A stretch of DNA of 20,033 bases from Amphimedon queenslandica (Eukaryota; Porifera; Demospongiae; Haplosclerida; Niphatidae), in the NCBI RefSeq assembly GCF_000090795.2, contig NW_003547065.1, positions 3,969 through 24,001 of the forward strand. The letters run 5' to 3'. The position numbers and the translations under genes are program-made. Shown here piece by piece: positions 10,401 through 19,100 of the stretch. How positions within the stretch are numbered: position 1 is the first letter of the stretch; every line of letters starts with the position of its first letter. The notes beneath the pieces were generated by a model. That model saw only the letters and a list, made by a program, of their open reading frames with translations. It ran no database searches and was not told where the DNA came from.

Positions 10401-10976
10401 ACCCAATGTTAATCGGAATTAACTCAAACTATCTACACAACATAAACACATGTATACAATACATGTACATGTACAACTTCACTACATGTATATGCACAGT
10501 ACTAATTTCGCTACTACGTGTACATGCATATACATGTATACCATAGTTTCAACACTACAGTACACAATTATGTCTACGATTGTTATTACTTGTAAATACA
10601 CTAATAGAATAACTATTAACAGACACAACAATGATCTTACATTAGTCCCTGGACAAGCATCATAGTCAGGCACATAAGCTACATAATAATTATCATCAGA
10701 CTCGTTCATTGGGTCGTTCTCTATCGTAGAACAAGCATTACGAGGGACAGGATAATAAAGGAGAGCCTCTTGTTTGTATATCAAAGTAGAACGACTATCA
10801 CTGTAGGCAGAGGAGTCTTCGTACGTACGGAGAAGTTCTGTCCCGTTAAAAACCTGTTGGATAAGGAATGGTGTTAGTGTAAGTGATGGTTTAGTGGGTA
10901 CTTGTATCTCTAGGGAGAGAGAGAAGTGAAATAGAAGAAGAAAGAGGAAAAAGGAACGAAGCAGCGCAGTTGACAT
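7486..10976 (-). CDS. PA-TM-RING-H2 E3 ubiquitin ligase, RNF13/RNF167-like
   Basis: Six exons (minus strand): 10976-10641, 9870-9766, 9551-9511, 9340-9208, 8712-8544, 7751-7486. All phases agree and give 349 aa. The start was chosen because MSTALLRSFFLFLLLF opens a signal peptide; the frame is also open upstream. Order: signal peptide (about 1-23), protease-associated luminal domain (about 24-165), transmembrane helix (181-205, IILIMCMVLMCAISLAI), basic stretch, RING-H2 (241-282), and a basic then Gly/Glu-rich tail. RING ligands: C241, C244, C259, H261, H264, C267, C279, C282; spacing is typical. Known for the family: ubiquitin ligases of endosomes and lysosomes with the RING on the cytosolic side. 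The tail has ERSPLL, a sorting-type dileucine as in RNF13. The PA domain is diverged. RNF13 and RNF167 cannot be told apart here. Confidence 0.93.
7636..7653 (-). other. Acidic dileucine sorting motif ERSPLL
   Basis: Residues 295-300 fit [DE]xxxL[LI] and lie 13 residues after the last RING Cys, on the cytosolic tail. A matching motif (ENTPLL-like) is known in the tail of vertebrate RNF13. By inference it directs the ligase to endolysosomes through adaptor complexes. Confidence 0.6.
8042..8180 (-). repeat. Dispersed 177-bp-family repeat, copy A in RING intron 5
   Basis: Contains GATGCACATAC, CTTATGTCGTGTATCAAC and TTTGAGCTGATTCTGATC. Read on the minus strand these match the tandem-array unit at 16735-17755. 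A second direct copy lies 210 bases downstream. Confidence 0.75.
8199..8256. repeat. Long hairpin, 26-base arms
   Basis: Arms 8199-8224 and 8231-8256 pair at 25 of 26 positions around a 6-base loop. The one mismatch becomes G-U in RNA on one strand. It sits between two direct copies of the dispersed repeat inside RING intron 5. It is probably the inverted-repeat core of a non-autonomous element. Confidence 0.9.
8278..8392 (-). repeat. Dispersed 177-bp-family repeat, copy B in RING intron 5
   Basis: Repeats copy A at a 210-base offset (ATGCACATAC at 8091 and 8301; GAATTTTTAAAGTTGCTC in both), about 85-90 percent alike by eye. The A-hairpin-B arrangement suggests a tandem duplication of an element or two adjacent insertions. 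Confidence 0.75.
8475..9197. repeat. ACATGT palindromic hexamer arrays
   Basis: Runs of ACATGTACATGTA at about 8475-8491, 8520-8537, 8813-8838, 8952-9029 (densest), 9069-9085 and 9180-9197, mostly in RING intron 4 (8713-9207). Each run is its own reverse complement. Further short runs lie at about 7800-7815, 7955-7967, 10240-10285, 10457-10545 and 18478-18507. They are nearly absent from the short-intron channel gene. Minus-strand Met/Tyr-rich ORFs here arise from the repeat. Confidence 0.85.
9554..9608 (-). other. Long polypyrimidine tract before RING exon 3
   Basis: On the minus strand this 55-base run is almost pure C/T and ends at the acceptor of the 41-base exon 3 (9551-9511). It may help define that very small exon. 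On the plus strand it reads as a GA-rich microsatellite. Confidence 0.7.
9871..10640 (-). other. RING gene intron 1
   Basis: About 770 bases between the exon ending PGTN and the exon starting IRMVQDSASF, both phase 0. It holds ACATGT runs and, at about 10297-10450, a plus-oriented divergent copy of the 177-bp-family repeat (GGAATTAACTCAAACTATCT, then ACATAAACACATGTATAC). No exon is needed here, since the PA domain reads continuously across the join. Confidence 0.65.
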
Positions 10977-11497
10977 CTTTTCATAACAATTCCATAAACT
11001 CCGCCCAAATAGATTGATACATGACCACGCCCAATCAATTAATTTTTTTCCTGCTAAAATTGATCTCTGCATCAATGCAGTTTCTTTCACTCTTGCAAGG
11101 CTAAAGTATGTATCAATGTCATCATATGTGTAACTGTTATAAAGCATTTAAATTTTGTAAATTAGAAGTTAGCAAACAATATTGATTTTTTCTTCACCCA
11201 ATAATTTACCTTTTATACAAGCTTGTTAAGTTATTAGATATAGTTTTACTCTAGTTTTCCAGCAGAATTAGTTCACTCCACTTATTTAACTGGTACAGGA
11301 CTCCAGTTTATTCATATTATAGATGGAGATCAAGTTACATTATGAATATAAACAACAACTATATTCTCTATGACAACACCAGCGTAAACAAACTACAGGG
11401 ATCCACCCTTTGGCTGTTACATATTGCTTGAGCAACATGTAAACATTGACTAAATATTTCTAATTGACCAATAATTATGTACTGTTTATAGATCAAC
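10977..11497. promoter_or_regulatory. Head-to-head intergenic region (possible bidirectional promoter)
   Basis: The 521 bases separate the start codons of the RING ligase (minus) and the EGF/LamG protein (plus). Both 5' UTRs and core promoters must lie here or in unseen 5' exons. I see no convincing TATA box or initiator and no repeat copy. Confidence 0.4.
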
Positions 11498-14400
11498 ATG
11501 GTCTGGTTTAAATTTGTTTTAGTTCCTTCTGGTTTATTGCTTTTGCTGTCATGTTCATGCTTAATTGATGCTCAATGTAAGTTACTTTTCTATGTACAAG
11601 TTTAATCTTCTAAACACTAAGATTGTGATGGAGGAATGTTTTACAATTGTACAACAGGAGAATGTGAATCATGTAAGTGGATCTAGCATTTTAAATGATA
11701 TTAACTATTTTTATAGTGGGTGTTGGTTATGTTTTTCAACTTGACAGAACTTGCTACAATATTACATACAAAACTTCAAATAGCACTGTGACTCCAGGAA
11801 CATACTTATTCTCTTTTACAATTTTCATTGAAGAGGGAACTACTGGAACAATTGCAGGTTTTCGTGAAACTCAAATCATTATATTTAGCGGACCTTCAGA
11901 ATCAGCTTTTAGTACAGTTCTATACCCACCAACAAGTAATATTACTAAGGAAATTAATGCTGGACGTGCAATTGATGATGATGAGGAACTAACATATGGC
12001 AGCTACAGTACTACTATCAGAATGGTTTTAGTTCCACCATTCAGGCTTGTTGTTTATCCAGTTAATATAGAAATTGTTGGTAAGTCATACTATATGTTAC
12101 TATAAAATAATTACTTTTTGAAGTATAGATCCATGTGCTGACATTAACTGTAATCCAAATGGTGCCTGTTCTAATGGAGTTTGTGTATGTCATCCTGGAT
12201 TCACTGGACCAGACTGCAATACAGCATATGAATTTGATCCCTGTTATAGCTCACCTTGTGCTAATGGCAATTGCACGTACATACCACCCAACCTATTTAC
12301 ATGCAGTTGTGAGCCAGGATACACTGGAGACACATGTAATGCAGAGATTGATCATTGTGAAGGAGCTGATTGTGGTAATGGAGCCTGTATCAATACACCA
12401 GCCATTGGTTACACATGTGAGTGTCAGTCTGGCTACACTGGAGACCACTGTTCCATTAATATCAATGACTGTCATCCTAATCCTTGTGTTAATGGTATAT
12501 GCACTGATGCTGTGGCTGGATACACTTGCAGTTGCTTCTATGATTGGACTGGAACAGACTGTGACATTGAAATAAGCTCCTGCTGCCCAAATCCTTGTAT
12601 GTCTAAGAATTACATGTACTGCATTGATGGTAATGGTACTCACACTTGTGTATGTCATCCTGGATACACTGATGCTAGTTGTAGCACTGATATTGATGAG
12701 TGTGATCCTAATCCTTGTCACAATAATGGGACTTGTACTGACAGGATCAATGGATATGATTGTTCCTGTCCTTCTGGTTATTATGGCCATAACTGCTCAG
12801 ATATATTTGATGCCTGCTCACCTAATCCTTGTCACAATGGTGGCAACTGCAGTATAGTTGATCTGAATAATAGTACCTGTACATGTCCTGTTGGTTTTAC
12901 AGGTGATACATGTGAAAATGTTACATGTGAGGATGGTACATCATGCTTTAATGATGGTATATGTACTGTCATTAATAATACAATCAATTGTTCTTGTCCT
13001 CCTGGATACAGTGGACTAAAATGTGAATCGGATATTAATGTATGTTCACCAATCAGTCCTTGTCCTAATGAATGTACATGTTTAGATGGACCTGGATTAA
13101 ATTATACCTGCTCTTGTCCTGTTGGACTGTGTTATCTAAATCCATGTCAAAATGAGGGTCAGTGTATTCCTGATAATAAGAGTTCATCATACACTTGTAA
13201 TTGTGCTGAGAATTTCTCTGGCTCAGATTGCAATGAAACACTTCCTAACAATATGTCATGTAGCAGTGATGATGATTGCCCTAGTTCAACCTATTGTTAT
13301 TATCAATGTAGTTCAGATGACTACCCAAAGCATTCTTCACTGATAACTGAGCCTGTTGATCTAAGTGGGAATTCTTTTATAAATGTACAGCAGTCAAAAT
13401 TCCCATCATTTAATGATGATTTTTCTCTTTATGCTGTCTTTAGTCAGAATGCTTCTAATCGTGGTTACCTTTTCTTTTATGGAACCTCTGGTATTTCAAG
13501 AAACTTCGCTATTTTCCTTGACCATAACAGTTCAAAGCTTTGGTTCTATTACACAGACATGTCTGGTGTCTCAAGAAACTTTAGTTTATCATTCTCCTGG
13601 AGCAGTAATGAGGTCCATCAGCTGGTTCTGACATATAATCAAGCAACTAAAATTACTAATTTCTTTTTTGATGGTTTGCTATTAGCTGATGGTGTACAGA
13701 CACTAGTGAATCCTAACTTTAGTTATGGAGTAAGTCACAACAAAAACAATATAATAATAATATTAATGTGAATTAAATTAATTAGTTGTGATGAACATAT
13801 ATCATTTGCTAAACCAACCAATTTAATTTATAATTTTTCTCTATACAGTTTGCTTCTACTTCTCCCAAAGTATTCATTGGAGCTCGTCTGCCTCACTATT
13901 TTCATTTCATTGGAGCAATTCACCAAGTTGTTTTCTTTAAAGAAGCACTCAACAGCACATTCATATCACAGCTAATGGATGATTATGATACACTAGTCAA
14001 TCTATCAGGTGTATGCACTAACTATCTACAGATTGGAGCTACTTGCCCAGCTCCTTCGGCAGCTCCTTCAGCTCTTTGTCAATCATCAATAAGCAAGTAA
14101 GTATATTTTTATTAATTTTTTAATTTTTATCTTTTGAAAGGTGTAACCCTAATGCCAGATGCTTGCCTGATGTTGACTATCGATATACTTGTCAGCCACA
14201 ACCAGTTGGTAGGTTGTATTATAATGTCACTTCATGCATGATTCTGGAGAGAACCATTACCTCATTGTTATTACAATAGTGATTGACATTCAAATTGTAC
14301 CATTGTATTATCATGTATGAAGTGATTTTGCTTATACAGCAATAGATACATGTATTATTACAAATTAACAGTCTTCTCTATTCCTTTAGTATGTACATCA

Positions 14401-15964
14401 GACTCAACATGTCAACCAAACTACTACTGCAGCAGTGGTACTATACCTAATGATAACAGTAACTATTACCAAAACTCAGACAAATCATTACCAGGCCAAA
14501 GTGTATTTCTACAAGAGAATTTGATGCACTTTTCTGAAGAGAGCATTACCAGAACAAATGTCCTACCAGTTCACAAAGTCCCAGATCTTGTCTCAGACCT
14601 CACTATATTTGCTATTGTGACTCAAGAGCCTGGTAATGATGGCTATGTGATTGGAAAAGGTCTCAATGATAAAATGAGAGACTTTGGTCTTTATCTGCGT
14701 AGCTCAAAAAGCACAATTTGGGTAGCATATGGATCTGATGATAAAGGTGTTGGATTCCATGATATTGTATTCTTTTATGATGTCAATGTTGCTGATGGGA
14801 ATGAGCACTCAGTGACAGCAGTCATTGATGGTTCAGCTAGCAGTGCATCTCTTTATATTGATGGAGTATTGAGAGGATACCAGTGCCCATTGCCAGTCAA
14901 ACCAGCCTTCAGACCTGATGTAATGTTATTCTAAATTTTAATTGTAAAATTAATGCAGTGAGCAGAAGTAGTCCTATTATCCTATACATTATTGCCAGCT
15001 AGCTTCTTTCCACCATTATTTTGTTAAAATGAGCAATTTTTGAAGTGTAAATAGTTAGTAGTGGCTATGAAATCAGTCCATTTTTTACTACATTTTCAAT
15101 GCATATTATGTAGAAAATTTGAGCTTAAAATTTGCGAATTCCTAAAAGTTACCCTGTACTGTAGCCATACCCATGCATATTCCAAAAATGGCTCCGAAAT
15201 CACCCCTAATTTTTATTACATTTCCTGATACATATTAATGTCCTTATGCTGTGTAGAATGTTTGAGCTGATTCTGACTATAACTTTTTGAGTTAGATCTA
15301 TGGCAATTTAAAAGCATTATGTCTCTTTTTCTATTCTAGTATAACATTCTTTATGTGGGTGGCAGACCAGGTACTAAAAGATTTCAATTCAAAGGATCCA
15401 TCAGAAACCTCTTCATTGGATCTGGTGCTTTCCAGTATGACAATGTCAAGCAGTTACATGATGATGCATTTGATGGTGACAGCTCTCTTAGTCTTGAGAC
15501 AACAGACACTCAATATTGTTTACCATACATTAGTAGTAATGAGAGGTGTATTGTTGGAAATAATAATGATTTTAGGTAAGTTTGATCAAAATATATCTGG
15601 CTAATGTACATAATGTATCGCTATTAATGACAGGTGTCATCATACCCAAGTTTGTGTTCCTGATTTTGCTGCTAGTGTAGCTAAACAGCTACCAATTCAA
15701 GGAGCTAGTTTTCATCTTTATGGTTTGTGTCGTACTCCTTGTGATTGTGATAATACTGTCAGCTATGAGTGTGGGATTGATGGTAATACTTATCTTAATT
15801 CCTGCATGAGGGTCTGTGCTAATGTACTGGTGAGTGTATTGTGTTACATCAATTATAATGAGTGATGACTGCTTCTTTCTTTTATATAGAAACTTCATGA
15901 TGGTCAGTGTTTCAATTATGCACTAGCTTATGCAGCTTGTAATGGAACCTTCTCTAGTCAATAA
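11498..15964 (+). CDS. Secreted multi-EGF, twin laminin-G-like, Kazal-like protein
   Basis: Ten exons: 11498-11576, 11622-11672, 11717-12079, 12129-13729, 13849-14096, 14141-14208, 14390-14919, 15340-15575, 15634-15829, 15890-15964. All phases agree and give 1148 aa ending in TAA. Start: MVWFKFVLVPSGLLLLLSCS is a clear signal peptide. Order: a small Cys patch, an unassigned beta-rich domain (exon 3), about ten EGF modules, a short Cys motif plus LamG-like domain, a linking Cys module, a second Cys motif plus LamG-like domain, and a Kazal-like end. No transmembrane helix or GPI tail is seen, so it is inferred to be an extracellular matrix or body-fluid protein. EGF plus LamG order recalls agrin, slit and crumbs-like proteins, but the whole set matches none I know. 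Many N-x-S/T sequons are present. Confidence 0.92.
11717..12079 (+). other. Unassigned N-terminal beta-rich domain
   Basis: One phase-1/phase-1 exon encodes about 120 residues, from VGVGYVFQLDRTCYNITY to RLVVYPVNIEIVG. Alternating hydrophobic strands, several NxS/T sequons, an acidic DDDEE turn and a single Cys suggest a beta-sandwich. The symmetric 1-1 exon is typical of shuffled extracellular modules. I do not recognise the family. Confidence 0.6.
12129..13250 (+). other. EGF-like module array (about ten)
   Basis: One uninterrupted exon encodes the array with the CxCxxGYTGxxC signature. Openings: DPCADINC, DPCYSSPC, DHCEGADC, NDCHPNPC, SSCCPNPC, DECDPNPC, DACSPNPC, VTCEDGTSC, NVCSPISPC and CYLNPC. 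Module 6 has DIDEC and CTDRINGYDCSC, which fits the calcium-binding and Asp/Asn-hydroxylation consensus. Module 1 is short. Module 9 runs straight into module 10 (CPVGLCYLNPC), losing its last loop. Having all modules in one 1.6-kb exon contrasts with the small exons elsewhere in the window. Confidence 0.92.
13258..14208 (+). other. Cys motif, LamG-like domain 1 and linking Cys module
   Basis: CSSDDDCPSSTYC opens the unit. A concanavalin-like beta-sandwich follows (FSLYAVFSQ, GYLFFYG, NFAIFLDHNSSKLWFYY, HQLVLTYN, FFFDGLLLADG). After a phase-0 intron comes PKVFIGARLPHYFHFIGAIH, the usual LamG edge-strand pattern. After a phase-2 intron comes CNPNARCLPDVDYRYTC. Confidence 0.8.
14390..15727 (+). 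other. Cys motif, LamG-like domain 2 and linking Cys module
   Basis: CTSDSTCQPNYYC opens the unit. A second LamG-like sandwich follows (LTIFAIVTQE, GYVIGKGLNDKMRDFGLYL, STIWVAYGSD, HSVTAVIDG, SLYIDGVLRG), then, after a phase-0 intron, YNILYVGGRPG and FKGSIRNLFIG. After a phase-2 intron comes CHHTQVCVPD. Module order, intron positions and phases repeat those of cassette 1. Confidence 0.8.
14920..15339 (-). repeat. LamG2 intron carrying a dispersed-repeat copy
   Basis: The 420-base intron is filled from about 15050 to 15300 by a minus-oriented copy of the 177-bp family. TGGCTCCGAAATCACCCC, CTTATGCTGTGTAGAATG and TTTGAGCTGATTCTGAC are near-exact reverse complements of the array unit at about 17100-17200. 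The splice sites themselves are normal. Confidence 0.8.
15728..15949 (+). other. Kazal-like C-terminal domain
   Basis: Starts CRTPCDCD; the core ECGIDGNTYLNSCMRVCAN matches the Kazal/follistatin signature CGxDGxTYxNxCxxxCA. After a phase-0 intron it closes with DGQC. The protein ends 22 residues later. Whether it inhibits proteases is unknown; in agrin and follistatin such domains are structural. Confidence 0.85.
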
Positions 15965-15965
15965 A
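15960..15965 (+). terminator. AATAAA overlapping the stop codon
   Basis: The stop TAA (15962-15964) of the EGF/LamG gene lies inside an AATAAA hexamer. A second AATAAA at 16148-16153 could be the working signal, and would then lie within 50 bases of the stop codon of the convergent gene. Confidence 0.45.
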
Positions 15966-16196
15966 ACTTAGCAATTATTGTTTAACTATATCGCTGCAAT
16001 TCAAATTATTATCATAGATATTACATCATAAAAATATTAAAAAAACAGAGTGGCCATTTTTACGCAGGTATAGGCTCATAAATATTCCCTTAAACTCTAT
16101 CATGAAAAAACTGAAAAAAAACTACTAAAACTACACAAGTTAGTTTGAATAAAGCCTACTACTTTAAGAATGCTCTATATAGTTTGATGGATCAGC
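15965..16196. other. Convergent intergenic gap between the EGF/LamG and reductase genes
   Basis: Only 232 bases separate the two stop codons, so the 3' UTRs are short or overlap as antisense. It contains AATAAA at 16148-16153 on the plus strand. No TTTATT (minus-strand AATAAA) was found, so the reductase poly(A) signal is unclear. Confidence 0.6.
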
Positions 16197-19100
16197 TCAA
16201 TTGAACTTTGTGGCACGATCATGAGGTGTGGTGTAGTCAATGTCAGGTCCAATGGCCACTATAGCATGAGGATTAATCTGGAGGTGACTCTCCTGGAAAA
16301 AAACAAATGAAAAGAATTAGGAATATAAAGACAGAGAAAAAAATTTAAAAGCAATAGCTACATGTAAGTGAATTTAAAATAAACAAGTGCATATACAAAA
16401 TTATTATTCAGGGCTTTTGAGGATCTAATTTTCATGAATGAACACATTGTATTGTCTGCCATCTTGTACTCAATTAAAAATGATTGATCTTTTTAAATGG
16501 AAATACCTTAAGGTTACTTTTAAATGCGGGTACTATTAATTGCGAATTTTGCATTTGGGTTAAAATTGCAATTATTAATATGCGCAATTATTAATAATGA
16601 CATCATGAGGCCATATAACTATTAGTAATAATTACTTAATCGCAATTTTTAATACCAGCAAAATCTACCTTGTGCTAAAATCGCAAAATTTAGTACCCGC
16701 AATTAAAAGTCACTCTAAGGTAAACCAAAAAGTTTCAGTCAGAATTGGCTCAAACTTTCTCACAGCATAAGGACATCAATACGCATCAGAAAATACATGT
16801 AAAATAAAAAATTGCGGACAATTTCAGGGCTATTTTTTGGGAAAACCATGGGCTAGATAGAGCCTTAGGTATTTGTCAGAATTTTGACGTTTTCTTAAAA
16901 TGGCTGTAACTTTAAAAATTGAAGTCGGAATCAGCTTAAACTTTCTACACAGGATAAGAATGTCAATATGTATCAGAAAATGTAATAAAAATTTGGGGTG
17001 ATTTTGGAGCCATTTCTTGGGAAAAACCATGGGCTATAGCCTTGGGTATTTTTCAGAATTTTGACGTTTTCTTAAAATGGCCGTAACTTGAAAAATGCAA
17101 GTCAGAATCACCTCAAACTTGCTACACAGCATAAGTACATCAATATGTATCCGAAAATGTAATAAAAATTTGGGGTGATTTTGGAGCCATTTCTTGGGAA
17201 AAACCATGGGCTATAGCCTTGGATATTTTTCATGTTTTAGCTCATTTTTTTAAATGGCCGTAACTTGAAAAAATGAAGTCGGAATCACCTCAAACTTTCT
17301 ATACAGCATAAGGACGTCAATATGTATCAGAAAATGTAATAAAAAATGGAGATAATTTCGGTGCCATTTTTTGGAAAAAACCAAGGGCCTTGGGTATTTT
17401 TCAGAATTTTGGCATTTTCTTAAAATGGCCGTAACTTGAAAAATTTCAGTCAAAATCAGCTCAAACTTTCTATACAGCATAAGGACGTCAATATGTATCA
17501 GAAAATGTAATTAAAAATGGAGATAATTTCAGGGCCGTTTTTGGAAAAAACCATGGGCTATATATAGCCTTGTGTATTTTTCAGAATTTTGACGTTTTCT
17601 TAAAATGGCCGTAACTTAAAAATTTTAAGTCAAAATCAGCTCAAACTTTCTACACAGCATAAGGATGTCAATATGTATCAGAACATGTAATAAAAATTGG
17701 GGACAATTTCGGGGCCATTTTTTGGAAAAAAACTATGGGCTATAGTACAGGGTATTTTTGTGAACTAGCTTTAACAAATCACAAAATCCACAAAATCTAT
17801 AACCATCAAAAACTTTGTGTAATACAATGTAGATATAATTACAGACAAATGGTGTGCTCTTACTTGATAGTGGTGCTCAATATGATACCTATTGGTGGTA
17901 CTGCCAAACCCAGGAGTGTTGTACAGGTCCCTCAAGTAGCCCCAAATATTGGGATAATCAACAATCCTCTTTTTATTACACTAGAAGAAAATGAACGAAA
18001 TATTAAATAAAATAAATAATACCGTACAAAATGATTTATTGGTAGGGAATTAATATTAGCGATTGGTGGGGTTCTATGAAAAAATTGCCAATATAAATCC
18101 GCCATTTCGTTTCAATCTGAGCATGCTCAATGGCACATGGCACAAATTCTCCAATATAAAATTCATCAATTTCATTCCACAGGCAAATTCACCAAATATT
18201 ACTCCTGCCTATAAATTATCTTGTATGGTAGTTTGCTTCAATATAATTTGATACATGTAATTATTATCTAGCAGGAAATATTGACAGGAAAAAGAATTGG
18301 CAGATTTATTAGCAGCCTTGTGCCAATCAGCATGCTCAGAATAAAATAGATTTTATCTTGACAGCCAAAAACAATTCATGCTAAAATATGCCAATATTTT
18401 TGGCACCTTTTCAAATAGTAAATACGTAAATATTTTAGTATCAATGAATTCTTCCACCATAATGCATTACTTTTCATGCATGCATGTACATATACATGTA
18501 CATGTAGTTACAATAAGCTATAAACCAATTGTATTATAATATTCCCTTACTTTAAAGTGCCCCACATAAACTGGATCAAACCTCACTAATGTGGTATAGA
18601 GTCTAACATCAGCTTCAGTTATACTAGGCCCAGTTAAGTAACGTTTTGTTGAGAGGATACCCTCAACACGATCCAGGGACTCAAATACTTCCCTCACTGC
18701 TTTATCATAGGCATCTTGAGCTGTAGCAAACCCTGCTCTGTAGACTCCATTGTTAATGCCTCTATATAAAGAAAGATTCTGTTATAGCCACTCTTGGTTA
18801 TAGTAACTTCTGCTATGATAATAGTCCACTGTAGCAACTGTACTGATTCAATAGTATAAACAAGAGTAAATGCTGTAAGCATGAAAATAACATTTAAAAA
18901 CAAAGATTTTTGTAACAGATACTAATGAAAGGAACAAATATATGAAAATAGGTGATAATGAGTTTAAAAGGTCAACCTAATAAGCGCTTTATGCAAGAAA
19001 CCCATTCACCTAATGAGGGTTTCCCACAAAAAATGCTAACTGAGTTAAGCCTGACAAGAATATGTACATTTTGTGTAATTTAAAAATTCATAAAAAATCT

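Noticed and set aside
12293..12790. Open frame on the minus strand opposite the EGF array
   Set aside because: It is the Thr/Ile/Val-rich shadow of the repeated Cys codons; it has no domain, and the plus-strand EGF reading is unmistakable.
16830..17480. Two minus-strand open frames with similar proteins
   Set aside because: They lie wholly inside the 177-bp tandem array. Their similarity reflects the repeat unit, with no start or splice context.
16735..17755. CRISPR-like array
   Set aside because: Whole 177-bp units repeat with no unique spacers, in an animal intron.
17735..18010. Plus-strand open frame of about 90 codons
   Set aside because: It covers reductase exon 3 in antisense; the minus strand gives the conserved [20 protein letters not shown].
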